Source: Clusia tigrina (lineage: Eukaryota; Arthropoda; Insecta; Diptera; Clusiidae). From it: a stretch of DNA of 64,000 nt. The notes under the pieces are model-generated. The model did not search any database. It was not told the origin of the DNA and worked only from the letters and a program-made list of their open reading frames with translations. Both the position numbers and the translations under genes were made by a program. The DNA lies in the NCBI GenBank assembly GCA_920105625.2, contig OV050033.1, forward strand, positions 127,471,821-127,535,820. The letters are read 5' to 3'. Positions within the stretch are counted from its first letter, which is position 1. Each line of letters begins with the position of its first letter. Shown piece after piece: positions 33,292 to 43,899 of the stretch.

Positions 33292-35437
33292 TATGAATAT
33301 AAATAAGAAAAAAGAAAAGGTAAAAAACCGATATATCTTTATATTTATATAATAAATCAGTCGATTTATATATAAAGAAAAATCGATATTGACTCAAATT
33401 TTGGTATATATGTAGATATATATTAGGCAACATTTCCCACTATTTATATCAACATCATCGCTACAGTGTGGAAGGGGACTAATAGTCCAATACATCGACG
33501 ACTTTCGGGTGTCAGCGACGACGGTACTGAGACCATTATCATCAACTACACCAACACCAACAAAACTGGAAGCAAAACTACAAACACAACAATAACAAGT
33601 ATATACGCGGGTACTGTACAAATCACAAAAACAAAAAGTGAAGAGGGTTTAAGGGGGGAGGGGGGCAGAGCCGCTTACTCACCTGGGAGGCCAACATTTG
33701 AGCATGAATCAGGGGTATATTGTTTTGAGGCTGCGACATCCAGGAACCATTCGTGAGGCCGTTTGTCAAAGCCTGGTTTCATAAGAACCCAAACAAATTT
33801 TGCGGAATTTCCATTATCGCATCATGTAAAATGAAAATGAAAGAGAAAAATTGTTTCGTGTTAGTGCGTATCTACAACAGAATCCGTAACGGGAGAAGGT
33901 GTGTATGTATATGTGTGAGTGAGTGTGTTGGGTGGTTGGGTGGGTGGGTGGTTGGTGGGGTGTAAATCCAATTGTTGCGTACCTGCACAGTTGCTTGCGC
34001 CAATGCGGCGTTCGAGTGCATACGTGGCCCGGGCTGTTGCATGGCAGCAGCTGCTGCGGCGGCTGCCGATTGGGCGGCAAAGGAATTCGTGTTGCTAGCA
34101 CCTCGTTTCAGCATTTGTTGTTGTTGTTGCTGCTGTTGTTGCTGTTGGGCCACTGCGGCGACCGCAGCAGCCGAGTGCGAAGACTTTTGCGTGAGATTCT
34201 GTTGTTGTGGTAGAACTTTGGGTGGAGGGTGCGCTGGCTGGCGTGTCCAATTCACGGAATTGTTCACATTCGAACGATTGCCAATGAGCAAATTCGAGTC
34301 GACTACCTTGCTGGGCCAGTAATCCTCGAATTCGGTGCCATTGGGAAAGTAGCTTTTGATATCCGTCAGCGAGATGACGGCCACATTTTCGCTCGAGAAC
34401 AGCTCATTGCGTATACCCTGCACTTTACAGCAGAACTTCAAGTAGGCCAGATCCCAGCCGGACAAATAGTCGGCCTTCTGCTTGAGATTCTCAGTTTCAC
34501 CCTCGAAATAGAAGAGCGGCACAACTTGCTCGTTGTTGCGCATTGTGTACGGCACCACCGACTCCTTGTTGATGCGTATGAAGCCGCACTTCTCTGAGGG
34601 CGACTTGCTGCCTGAAATCAGCTTGCGATAGCAAATGTCCAGGAACTGATAAAACTTGGTGGCATCGGACAGACGCACCACCAAATCCTTCTGAGTGAAC
34701 ATGTCGCGGCCGAACTCGCCATCGCAGTGCTTGTGATTGATCTCGACAAAGAGGCGGGCCTCCGCCTCGGTGATATAGTAGCTGCGAACACAGGTGCAGT
34801 TCGAGTAAATGTCCGGATGCAGGCAGTTCAGATACTTGCCGAGCAGCTTCTGTTCGATCATGCGCACTGAGCAGTACTTTTCCTGCTGCCGATATATGTA
34901 CGGAATAAATGTTTTGCCGAAAGTCGTCCAGCCAAAGCGACCCTTTTGCGACTCTTCGTCGCAGGGTGCCTTCTTCTCGGCCGCCGCGGCATCGCTGGCG
35001 CCGGCAGAGCCATTGCTGCCATTTGTTGTGGCGTTGTTGTTGGTGGTGCTGCAGCTGGTGGTGGAATTATTATTATTGGAGGCAGCAGTACGACCATTTG
35101 TGGCCCCTGCTGGTGATGCTACGGTGCCGTTCGGCATCTTCTGTTGCCGCTGCAAGTAATTGAGTATGTTCGCTTGGCCGTTGGCCAGTGGGGCTTGCAT
35201 GCCATTCGTGGCAGAGGAGGCCTGACGACTGGCCAATTGGGCAGCTTGTTGCTGCTGCTTTGCCAGAGCATCCTTTTGCGTTTTCAGCATTTTCTCAGCC
35301 AATTCCTGTATTTCGGCCTCGTCAGCGCGTTCCTGTTTTATCGGCACACTCCAATTCGAACCGATGCAGTTGCCGTGTATGGGCAGAGGCTGCCCATTGG
35401 CGCCTATAACGCTCGTAATCTGTATATCCGCAGACAT
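21280..35437 (-). CDS. Spliced gene for a large, probably nuclear, Gln/Ser/Ala-rich regulatory protein (1199 aa to first stop)
   Basis: Five minus-strand exons join as 35437-33983, 33772-33683, 27313-27120, 24174-22468 and 21433-21280. Every junction has GT/AG sites (donors CAG|GTACGC, CAG|GTGAGT, CAT|GTAAGT, TAG|GTGAGT), the phases match, and the sum is 3600 nt, 1200 codons including TAG. Residues about 165-385 form a non-repetitive globular region with Cys/His pairs (CNCTxxC-like CTCV at 214-217, NHKHC at 234-238). A second conserved region spans the end of exon 4 and exon 5 (about 1080-1190), followed by a basic PPTKRTR tail. Between them lie poly-Gln, poly-Ala and Ser/Asn linkers. A VPIKQE motif at 32-36 fits a sumoylation consensus. 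These traits suggest a transcription cofactor acting in the nucleus; that is inference. I do not recognise the gene name. The start at MSADIQ is favoured because a strong acceptor (CCCTCAG|CATCATG) lies 4 nt upstream, so the upstream in-frame start-like codon at 35470 would be intronic. Confidence 0.88.
21434..22467 (-). other. Intron 4 of the regulatory gene (1.0 kb) with an internal repeat
   Basis: The intron lies between the exon 4 donor GTGAGT and the exon 5 acceptor TTCTGCAG. About a third of it is occupied by three diverged copies of a 115-131-bp unit. No coding potential is apparent. Confidence 0.8.
21970..22330. repeat. Three diverged tandem copies of a 115-131 bp unit within intron 4
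   Basis: Copies begin at 21970, 22101 and 22216, each with CCTGGCTT. They share CTCACCAGG-like, ATGGTCTTTAGAAAGAA, CCTTCTAAG and TGGACGA(T/C)AGTGGG blocks in the same order. Divergence of perhaps 25-30 percent indicates an old duplication. Confidence 0.7.
22468..24174 (-). CDS. Coding exon 4 (residues 581-1148), with long poly-Gln and the start of the C-terminal conserved region
   Basis: The acceptor is TTTCTAG|GTCAAATG and the donor is AATAG|GTGAGT, giving 1707 bp that enter with one base and leave with two. Most of the exon is Ser/Pro/Asn-rich. A long Gln array interrupted by His/Ala lies near 22985-22850 and is written with mixed CAG and CAA codons, so it is length-polymorphic but less slippage-prone than pure CAG. 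The last 70 residues are different in kind: [28 protein letters not shown] and [12 protein letters not shown] form a compact conserved-looking domain that continues in exon 5. An upstream in-frame extension of this frame is intronic. Confidence 0.92.
25383..25499 (+). other. Short plus-strand ORF (38 aa), possible small exon in intron 3
   Basis: ATG TGT CAG starts a frame with a basic segment ([15 protein letters not shown]) followed by G|GTAAATAAG, which resembles a splice donor, and stops at 25497-25499. The short size and absence of a recognised family make this weak; it may be chance. Confidence 0.12.
25870..26040. repeat. Three tandem copies of a unit of about 60 bp in intron 3
   Basis: Each copy has CATTCTCCTTGTATT(C/T)TC or its variant, CCTCATTCCTT and TAATATTTACTT. 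Confidence 0.75.
27120..27313 (-). CDS. Coding exon 3 (residues 516-579 plus a split codon)
   Basis: The exon runs from ACTTGCAG|GCGCAAC to CACAT|GTAAGT. Its 194 bp give 64 codons plus two bases (AT), and the first base of exon 4 completes Met 580. The segment is Gln/Asn/Pro-rich (for example [16 protein letters not shown] and [14 protein letters not shown]) with no recognised domain. Read-through of the donor would add a stop immediately, so splicing is required. A 6.4-kb intron precedes it and a 2.9-kb intron follows. Confidence 0.88.
27861..27905. repeat. (TG)n-rich microsatellite in intron 2
   Basis: CGTGTGTGCGTGTG grading into pure TG. Confidence 0.9.
28967..29003. repeat. (CA)n microsatellite in intron 2
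   Basis: An uninterrupted CA run that also explains the Thr-His and Val-Cys open frames here. Confidence 0.95.
32285..32690. repeat. 21-bp minisatellite in intron 2
   Basis: TTTAATAACGATAAAGTAAAG-type units repeat about 20 times with moderate divergence. Both strands are partly open but repetitive. Confidence 0.85.
32745..33170. repeat. AT-rich tandem array, unit about 27 bp
   Basis: TTTTATAAAAAATCAGAATA plus TTTTTAA recurs with decay toward the (AT)n blocks. Confidence 0.7.
33186..33297. repeat. Two (AT)n blocks separated by a short spacer
   Basis: Pure AT runs at about 33186-33228 and 33246-33288 flank TGAATTTATATATATACAAA-like sequence. Confidence 0.9.
33683..33772 (-). CDS. Coding exon 2 (30 codons, residues 486-515)
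   Basis: This 90-bp micro-exon is bounded by AACCAG|GCTTTG (acceptor AG at 33774-33773) and CTCCCAG|GTGAGTAAG. It encodes [18 protein letters not shown], then [12 protein letters not shown], in phase 0 on both sides. It is too short for simple ORF finding. Frame consistency with its neighbours is the main support. It is separated from exon 1 by a 210-bp intron. It could be alternatively skipped without changing frame. Confidence 0.85.
33983..35437 (-). CDS. Coding exon 1 (residues 1-485), with the Cys/His globular region
   Basis: The exon begins just after a pyrimidine-rich acceptor whose AG is at 35443-35442, with 4 nt of leader (35441-35438) before ATG. It ends at CAG|GTACGC (donor GT at 33982-33981) in phase 0. 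After a short N-terminal SUMO-like IKQE motif and a Gln/Ala/Asn/Ser-rich linker comes a dense globular stretch from about 165 to 385. It includes C189, C205, C214, C216, H235, H237 and C238 and the segment [11 protein letters not shown] near 355-366. The exon ends with poly-Gln (431-441) and poly-Ala (about 458-465). Codon-level regularity over 485 residues and the high GC compared with flanking DNA support real coding sequence. Open frames on the opposite strand here are shadows. Confidence 0.93.
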
Positions 35438-36589
35438 GATGCTGAGGGTGGGAAGAGGGGGGTAGTTCAATATTTAAATTTTCAATTGAAACACGCACTT
35501 TTATTTAAAAAGTTATTTTTTATGGGATTGTTTGCTCATACGCGCGGCTCTCAAATGCGGAGCATTTCAGTGGCCGTGCGGGGAAACACGGCTGCCTGTG
35601 TGTGCGTGTTGCTTGGTTTTTGTTTGTTTGCCTAACTGCAGCGCCGGTGCTCATGTAACATTCATACACTATTTATTTGTTATCATTCTACTTATATGAA
35701 CAAAAATTATCTATTAGCTTAATGCAAATGCGTTCGAAAACTTTTTTTTGCTTTTGTTGCTACACTTTTAATTTTACATATTTATTTAATTTTTTTTCTT
35801 TTGGTTTTGCACTGATGCGTCAATGCAACTGTCAAATCTTTATTTTAATTCAGAGCTTTCTCCTATGCACAAAGCTGCTCTCACTCGTTCGTGCTGTTGT
35901 TGCTTTTGTTGTGTTTTGTACGATGGCTTGCAGTCGTACATATGCATGTATGGGTGTGTGCGCACAACGAAGCAGCACAGAAAATTTATATTTCCAATTC
36001 GTATTCTGTGCCTGCGCGTGTGTGTGTTTTAATTTTCTTACTTTTTGTTGGTGTAAAAATTTTACACTTCACTAAAAAAAAAATATATATATGTACATAT
36101 TCTTATATATTTTCCTCAACATTTGCATACAATTTAATTTGTTGCTAATTTTCTTTGTTAAGCTCTCATTTACGAAATTTTTTTCCAATTAAGAAACCTT
36201 TCTTCTTCACGAACACTCTTGCATTTGGCTAATGACCAGCCCACACCAAAAACCTCTTTTCAGTTTAAAATTTCTTGAATTCTTTTTGGAGTTGCGGTTT
36301 CACTTAATTATTATCTTGCTTTTTCTTACTTTTGTTTTATTATTATTTCTTTGCTTTTTTGTTGTATGCGAAAATCAACCACCGTATTTCATTTTACGTC
36401 CACACGTCTTCACCATACACAAGCGAGTGTGATCGCCGTCATGAAAAGTATTTCTACGAAGTGCCAGTTTAAAGCCCCAGTGCACACACACACATGCAAA
36501 CACATACACATACTTGCACGGGCAAACACATGCCCTCGCCCGACCAGACACAGCAAGCGGCAGACAACACACAGCATAGCGACGAAAAA

Positions 36590-36817
36590 AGACGTTGAGA
36601 GGCCCCGCTTCGGCATTCGTACGGCTTGTTCGCCTACATCGTGCGCCACAGTCATCGCTCGTTCGTTTCGTTCGTTTCGTGCCATATACGCCATCATCAT
36701 ATACTCTGCTTCTTTTGGTGTGTGTTTTTTGCTTTTGTTGTTTTATTTTTACTGCCAAAAGAGCCGAAGTCGTGCAGTGCAGTGCCGCGCTGCCGTCGTC
36801 ATTGCTCATTGCTGGCG

Positions 36818-36850
<33 letters not shown>

Positions 36851-37040
36851 GTATTTACATACAGGCATATCTACTATAATAGCAAAACGCATGGTTTTGT
36901 GTTTCAACTTTTTTTGTTGTTTCTTTTTCTTTTCTTTACACTTTTTGGAGGGAGCAAAATCCACACTAAAATTTAAAAGCATGCCTTTTTCTGGTCGTGT
37001 GCGGTGAGAAATTCTTGGGTGCGCGACCGACGACATATCA
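36590..37040 (-). promoter_or_regulatory. GC-richer possible promoter/leader region upstream of the minus-strand gene
   Basis: Against AT-rich surroundings this stretch has CpG-containing sequence (CGTTCGTTTCGTTCG-like on the plus strand near 36659-36684, CGCACCCAAG/GCGCGACC near 37010-37030) interrupted by a (CA)n run at 36825-36850. Such islands often mark fly 5' leaders. No convincing TATA/Inr/DPE set is visible, so the call rests on composition and position only. Confidence 0.22.
36817..36850. repeat. CATA/(AC)n microsatellite
   Basis: ACATACATACATACACACAC continues as pure AC. Confidence 0.9.
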
Positions 37041-37161
37041 ATTCAGTATTAATGACTTTTTTAGGTTAGTTTTTAGTTTGCATACTCTTTAATTAGCATT
37101 ACACAATGCTTGCATACAAACAAACATACAAAATCACACACACACACACACGCAAACTTAC

Positions 37162-37329
37162 AGCAAACACACACAGGTAGTGTTGATGCCGGTTAGAGAC
37201 GGGGTGGATTGGTTTGCTTTGCTTACTATGTGTAGTATGTGGGTATGTACAGAAAGCTGTGAGCAGGAAGTATATTTCAGCAGCCTTGTATGCAACCTTC
37301 CAAGTTTTTGAGGCAGCTTTATACAATAA
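37162..37329 (-). other. Candidate non-coding leader exon of the minus-strand gene
   Basis: On the minus strand a strong pyrimidine tract (ATTATTCTTTCTTTTTGCAG) is followed by 168 bp of non-repetitive sequence ending at TTTGCT|GTAAGT. This is a textbook acceptor/donor pair about 1.7 kb upstream of coding exon 1, which itself starts with an acceptor and so needs at least one upstream exon. The interval is also open in one frame but carries no recognised domain. Transcript evidence would be needed to prove it. Confidence 0.35.
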
Positions 37330-37489
37330 CTGCAAAAAGAAAGAATAATAATATTAATTTGTTTATGAGTCTGGACTGGTATAAATATGTATGTATACTA
37401 TAATTAAAAATCAATAAAGCTTAAAAAACACACTCCATTGGAAACTAACACTTAAATAAATACTAAGCAAGACACATGAATGTATTTGG

Positions 37490-37770
37490 TATGTATATAA
37501 ATACATACATATGGATATACATATGTATGTATATAGTGAGTATGTACATATGTATAGATTTGTGTATGCATGTACTTATGATTGTTTTTGTATATACGAA
37601 TGTGTATACATACATATGTACATAAATATATACGTATGTAGAATGTACGAATGTGTTTTTTTCTGTATGCATGAAAACACACATATGCATGAATATAGAT
37701 ATGTACATATATGTACATATATACTATACATATATACATATACATACATACATATGCACATAACTCCACA
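37490..37770. repeat. CATATGTA-type tetranucleotide repeat field
   Basis: Interleaved TACATATGTATG and ATACATAC tracts produce Tyr/Ile/His-rich open frames on both strands; none is a gene. Confidence 0.85.
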
Positions 37771-38464
37771 AACAGTTGTGCCAACAACAAAAAAAGTAAG
37801 CATAGGTTGAAAAGTGTTGCCGATCGAGAGAATCACAGTCAACGTAGTCTAAGGTCGCGAAGGAGTGAGAGAGACAAACATACATACGTACGTGTATACG
37901 CTGCCGGCCTTCGTGGGCCAGAGCACCAAAGGCCGCCTGGGGTCGCAATGGAGCGGTTCGACTGTTGACATTAAGCCTAAACTCATAGCGTACAAAAAAA
38001 CAAGTGAAATTGACAATTGGAAATTGCAGTTGTCAAAATAAAATTGTTGTTTGTGATTTTTACAATTTTAACAATGCAAGGGACAGACGAATAGGGTCTG
38101 GTTTATAGTGCCTTGAATAAAAAACATGCTCAGGGCCGGCGGAAGAGGCATGTACTATATATGAGCAGCGGGAAGGCATTTACTATAAGCAGCGGAGAGC
38201 CATGTACTTTAGGCAGCGGAACAGAAAGGCACTATAAGTAGTACCAACCAACCGAGAAATCCATTAGTTTGGAATCTTATGCACGAGAAATCCGATCTGT
38301 TCGCTGCTTAATGTAGTATATCTATGTAATATTGTTACTGATACGCTTGGAAACTTTCCACGTTGCAAGTGTATCACCTCTTGACCCCTTCCTACACCCT
38401 GCTCCACGAATATCATCGCGATAATAACGCGAAATTTGTTCCGGCGGCCCTGGAGAAGATGCCG

Positions 38465-38610
38465 TCCCTTGTGTTTCCTCCTCTAATAGGACTTATTTTC
38501 CTCCTCTATTAGTACTTATTTCCTCCTCCACCAGGACTTATTTCCCCCTCTATCAGGTTTTCCTCTACCAGGACTTGTTTCCTCCTCTACCAGAACTTTT
38601 TTATTCCTCT
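38465..38610. repeat. Minisatellite, unit about 23 bp
   Basis: CCTCCTCTACCAGGACTTAT and variants repeat six times. Confidence 0.8.
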
Positions 38611-38839
38611 ACCATGCCTCTCGAAACGAAATAGGTGTTGAACTGGCAAACTGTAGATCTGCGGGTACTCCAATGGGACCAAAGCCAATTATCTGTGAGT
38701 TTATCATGGATCGTTGGATGGAGTAATCATGTGGCACAATCCATGGTGCCATTTTATGGCGAATATAGGCATAATCGAGACTCTGAGCTGTATCCTGCCT
38801 TTACCACAACGAATAGGAGCAGGGAATGAACAATTATTT

Positions 38840-38910
38840 ATCCCTAGACAGACTTCTGAGATTCATAAAAGAAGTTTGAAAGGTGTAACTTCGACTACCA
38901 TGATTTTCTC
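38840..38910. repeat. Copy A of a dispersed repeat (partner at 50640-50700)
   Basis: GAGATTCATAAAAGA is shared exactly with 50640-50700, with the same flanks: CAGACT(T/C)CT before, and AAGAAGTTT(G/C)AAA...GGTGTAACTTC after. Confidence 0.6.
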
Positions 38911-39769
38911 ACTCAAACGCTGCATCTAAGATCAATCCAGATATCTTTATTTCCGTATAATAAGAATCCAGAGAACTTTATTTAAGTCCATAATAGGTTC
39001 GCTCTGATTGAGAGTCCCAAAAAGGTTCGCTTCATTCTGATTCCATTATAGGTTCGCTTCAGCTATGAGTCCACAACCTGACCGGCCACCAACGAACGAT
39101 GAGCGTTATCATTATTCCAGAACGGACTAAGCAATCAGGAATGTATGATTTTCAGTACCTTATTGTTTCAGGTTATAGAGTGCAGAGAATGTTTCAGAGT
39201 GTTCGTCCATTTAATGTGCCAAATTCGTACTCTAGTAAACAAACATATTCAACCTGCGTATATATAAACAGATTCGAAAGCCAGACACCATAAACACCCT
39301 GATGTGGAAAGTGTTTACTCTCTATTTCGTTCTGAGACACTGTTGTTATATCACCGGAGAGTTCGTGATCACGAGCCTTGACTAGTCGGGATATGCACAC
39401 ATATCGTGATCCCACCTTGCCTGGGTCATGTCGTGTTCCAATGAGTTCGTCGTTGCTTGATGCTTCCGAGAGCGAGTTTGTAAATTTAAACAGGAACCAC
39501 CCATTGTGAATTAGTTGCGCAACATTTTGAATGTAAACACCAGTTCTTTAGACAAGTGGGAATTCCAACATGTGGTATTCAAAACAACAAGTGTCTTAAA
39601 TAATCTCCCGAAACGTGCGTGGCTAACAAAGAACTGTGTAAACAAACACGGCTTAGGTAGAAAATAAAGGCACTTGTCTGATTTTTCACTCTCCTCCTGC
39701 CTTACTCATTGTGCTGTCTAGTCGTATTTATTCTCTTTAAAGAGAGGAGGAAGGAAGAGGAGAAGACAA

Positions 39770-39930
39770 AGGAAGTAGCCAAAGAAAATAAGGTGCCAAA
39801 GGGAAGGTGTCAAAGAAAATAAGATACGAAAGAAAATAAGGTGCCAAAGAAAAGAAGGTGCCAAAGAAAAGAAGGTGCCAAAGAAAATAAGGTGAGAAAG
39901 AAAATAAGGTGACAAAGAAAAAAATGTGCA
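39770..39930. repeat. 17-18-bp minisatellite
   Basis: AAAGAAAATAAGGTGCC repeats about nine times; the minus-strand Phe/Leu/Ser open frames are translations of it. Confidence 0.85.
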
Positions 39931-40234
39931 AATTGTGGGAGAACTCGTGTTACACAGATTTCTAGAGACCCTGTACCCTAAGATAATATAGTAATATAAA
40001 AAAGTAAAGATAATATATAATATAATAGAATATAAAAAAGTGGGCGTGGATGTTCAACCCTGCCGATAGTGGTTCCATATAACTTCATATTCAAAATATT
40101 TCTCTAGCGATGGTTTTCATATTTCGAAATGTGGTTTGAAATGTGGTTGTGGCAGTTGATATAATACACCTTTTTCATTAAATTATATACTCCAATTTGA
40201 TACCGTTCTGTTTATCAATTTATTAAATTTCGTT

Positions 40235-40410
40235 GTCAAATTTGAAGAATTCTGTTATCAAATTAGTTAAATTCTGTTGTCAAATTTGGAGAATTCTGTT
40301 GTTAAATTTGGACAGTTCTGGGAATACTGTCAAATTTGGAGAATTCTGTTGTTAAATTTTTTAAATTCTTTTGTCAAGTTTGGAAAATTCTGTTGTCAAA
40401 TTATTATTTT
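40235..40410. repeat. 22-bp minisatellite
   Basis: AATTCTGTTGTCAAATTTGG units repeat about eight times. Confidence 0.8.
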
Positions 40411-40499
40411 TTTGTTAAATTATTATTTCTTTTTTAGTATTTATATCCTTTTTTTAGTTGTTTAATTTTTCGAAAATTTGTATTGCAAAAATCTCAACT

Positions 40500-41180
40500 T
40501 ATGCATAAAAGTGGGCGAAAACCCGCCCATTTTTTATTCAGTGTTGTGCATAATGACTGACTCCATTATGTAACATTTTGTGGATACATCTTATACGATA
40601 TAGATCCCCTTTTTTATGAATATATATGACTTGTGGGCATGGCCAGAAAGTCATAATATATATTTTTCATTAAGAGATTAGTGTCGACTTTACTACCAAT
40701 TTTATTGTTAGAAAATCAAGTGAACAAATCAAGTGAAGAAGTCAAGCGAAGAAGTCTTGTTGGGGTCATTTCCAGTAAGTTCTAGAGAGGCTTTTATACT
40801 TAAAGTGGGCGTATCTTTGGTACGATATGTGTGACTTGTTCGCATGGCACTGAAATTTCTTGGGTTAGCCCACCCATTTTTTATTCAGTGTTGTCCAGTC
40901 CAAAGTGACTCCCTTATCCAAAATTTCTTGAAAAAAAACACTTAATCGGAGGTCAAGGTCCAACTTCGAAACGTCGAGCCAACAATGATGATGATGATGG
41001 GCATGGCCATGAAGTTATGATATCCACTTTTCACCAGCAGATCAGTCTCGACATTATTACCAATTTTATCGTTTTATATAACGAAGGCAAGTTGGGCTCA
41101 TTTTAGGTAAGCTCTCTAGAGTTATTTATAAAATGTAAATGGGAGTGACTCTCGCACGACTCCTGTCTTTTTTATCATAT
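40500..41180. repeat. Diverged tandem duplication of about 300-400 bp, relic of a dispersed family
   Basis: Two copies share, in order, AAAGTGGGCG, CCATTTTTTATTCAGTGTTG, GGCATGGCCA, TTACCAATTTTAT and GTTGGG(G)TCATTT...GTAAG. Further fragments (GGGCATGG, TGGGAGGTAGGCATGGCC) continue to about 41480. CGTCGAGCCAACAATGAT at 40972 recurs at 49326, so the family is dispersed. Confidence 0.6.
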
Positions 41181-41562
41181 GGCTTTATAGTAATATTATG
41201 ATCTGTTGTATCTGTATATAACCTGTAATATTATGTCCGCAAATCTTGTGCATACTACGCGACGAATATATGCGATTAGTGGGCATGGAAATCTATATGA
41301 GCCGATATCTCCCAACAGTCCCCCAACATTCTTACAAGTAGTCTAAAATGGACCAATATTAAAAAAATCTAAACTGGTAATATACCATGAGTTACATTGC
41401 AGCTGTGGTGATTTAAATAAGGTGTCCAGAGTTATATATGTGGGAGGTAGGCATGGCCTTTGGACGGTTTTGGTCTTGTAATGTTGTCTTAAGGGCAATT
41501 TAAAATGAATAATATATTATTTTTATAGACAAATGACAGCACGGACAGGCGGACATGACTAA

Positions 41563-41563
<1 letters not shown>

Positions 41564-41635
<72 letters not shown>
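41564..41635. repeat. (AT)n microsatellite
   Basis: A pure run of about 72 bp. Confidence 0.95.
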
Positions 41636-41638
<3 letters not shown>

Positions 41639-43254
41639 AGTACCCTTTTCTTACTGCATGGGATTTGAATATTGACTGCCAACTCTTCTGAGCTGTGTAA
41701 ATCAGGAGTGCGAGGAAATTAGCCACTCCGCGACTGAACGCTTCAAATATGAACTAACCTGAAGGCGGCGGCAGAGGAGGTAGCAGAGAAAGAACAACAA
41801 CAAATTCGCTTATTTTGAATCGTATTTCAAGAGGTTTCAATAACAGAGGCACACAACAGAATATGATTTGATTATTCGTATACTAATCAGTGCTGCTTTG
41901 TGGGCAATTCTTATGGGGTGCTTGTCCTAAAGAGGTTTGTGTGCACCACCCCCACCCTTCCCCTTCTGGGTAGCTTACGCAAGCAGCCCATTCACAGCAT
42001 AGTACCAAATTTGTAGAGGAGTTTTCGTAGCGTTCTCGAAGTGTAACAACTTTCGAAGCAGCATTATAAAAGCACGATTAATCTTCATTAAATGTCAATC
42101 GCCCATAATTGGAGCACTTTAAATGAGTGTACGAGTATATGGAAGCAATATATGACTGGAGTATATGAGATGAAGGGGGGGGGCATAAAATTGGGGCAGC
42201 CAGATAAAATAAACCATATTATCAAAAAGTAAATACATGTATAATAAAAATTATCAAATTCTTATGTAGCGTCATTCTCGCTTCAAACTTCCAACACTTG
42301 ACCTTCTATTTTGGAGACTCAGTGAAAGAGACATGAGGAAATAGTAAGGGAAGGAGTAGAGAAAACTCTACTATGTGCCTTCACTTACTTGAGCGAATAG
42401 CAATACCAAAAAGGAATATAAAACATATTAGCTCTGTTTAAATATCTTGCTAAAGGGGTGATGGGAAATTAGCGACTTTGTAAGATGGTGCTTTACCGGT
42501 CATAATTCCACCAAGGGCTGAACGCACCAGTGCCCTATTGTGTGGCATAACACCGCATATATATGGCACATCTTTTGGGTAGTGGACAACAACAAAATTC
42601 GGGATATTTTACATATACATGAGTGCATATGTTTTTCACTAAAGGGCACCAGGATACGCTTGGTTCTTTTATGCAGATGCAGTGAAACCTCGCCCACTGG
42701 CAAAAATCATCAAAATTAGTGTAAGCAAACTGAATAAGATTAAAGAGTTAAATCGCAGTCGTCACCCCAATATTCACATTATGAGCATAGACACGGATTT
42801 ATCCCTGCGGTGATACTGACTAGCTCGGAAATAACCCGTGACTACCCGCGTGGTGGGAGGGTGGTTGGTACTCACATGCTAAACATGTGATCAATCACAC
42901 TGTTGCTATTGTACAGAAAATTCACAAGTTCACCCAGAATAAATCACACTGAAGAGCTGAAGGGTGGGAGGGCACTGCAAAGGCTCATGTGAAAAAGAGA
43001 GAGCAGGATCACAAAACTGTATTATACGAGTATATACTCGTATATTAATGTATGATTATTAACTAATCCCTATTTAAATGTCCGTCTATCAAGTATGAGA
43101 TTTGTGTCAACATAAAAAAACAGTCTGGCTTTTACAGCAAATATTGGCGCGATTTTTCTTTGTGCCGTCGAGACTTTTTTTTTGCATTTTCAAGTGTTTA
43201 AATGACACATCAAATTATTATAAATTTATACAATGAATTTGATCTAGGGTCCTT

Positions 43255-43875
43255 GCTCTAAATATCTTTTTTTAGAGAGCTTGTTGAAAAGATCTTCCTC
43301 CAGAGACATTGTTCTAAAATTCTTTCTCTAACGTCCCAGGTCTGAATATATTTCTGTAAGGTCCTAGGTCTGTATATCTCACTCTAAGGACCATATTCTT
43401 AATATCATTTCCTGAGGACCAAAGATCTTTCTCCAGACACCTTGTTCTAAAAATCTTTCTCCAGACACCTTGTTCTAAAAATCTTTCTCTGAGCACCTTC
43501 CTCTAAAGGTATTCCTCTTGACACCTTGCTTTAAAGATCTTCCTCAAGAGACCTTGCTCTAAAGATCTTCCTCAAGAGACCTTGCTCTAAAGAAGATCTT
43601 GCTCTAAAGAAGATCTTCCTCAAGAAACCTTGCTCTAAAGATCTTCCTCAAGAGACCTTGCTCTAAAGATCTTCCTCAAGAGACCTTGCTCTAAAGATCT
43701 TTCTATCCTTGGTCTGCAGATCTTTATCTTGAGACCTTATTCTGAAGAACTTTCTGTAAGATCTTTTTATAAAGACTTTTCTCTAGCGATATTTCTAAAG
43801 ATGTTTCTCATTTGCTCTAAAGATCTTTATCTGAGGACCTTACTCTAAAGATCATTCCCTAAGGACATTGTTCTT
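43255..43875. repeat. 28-bp minisatellite
   Basis: GATCTTCCTCAAGAGACCTT plus GCTCTAAA is the core unit. About 20 copies are present, most regular between 43530 and 43700. Confidence 0.85.
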
Positions 43876-43899
43876 AAGACAGGAATTTTATAAAAATAC

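Larger units (their letters stand above)
27314..33682 (-). other. Intron 2 of the regulatory gene (6.4 kb)
   Basis: The intron is bounded by the exon 2 donor and exon 3 acceptor. It holds (TG)n at 27861-27905, (CA)n at 28967-29003, T- and A-rich tracts, a 21-bp minisatellite (32285-32690), an AT-rich 27-bp-like array (32745-33170) and two (AT)n blocks near 33186-33297. No convincing coding exon was seen in it. Confidence 0.7.
37771..43254. other. Upstream or intronic DNA with scattered minisatellites
   Basis: Outside the listed repeats no coding region is supported. Relics of at least two dispersed families lie at 38.8 kb and 40.5-41.5 kb. Confidence 0.45.

Noticed and set aside
35438..35470. 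Upstream start-like codon giving a product beginning MNYPPLP
   Set aside because: It lies upstream of a strong splice acceptor at 35443-35442 and is therefore probably intronic.
37452..37842. Overlapping Tyr/Ile/His-rich frames on both strands
   Set aside because: CATATGTA microsatellite translations.
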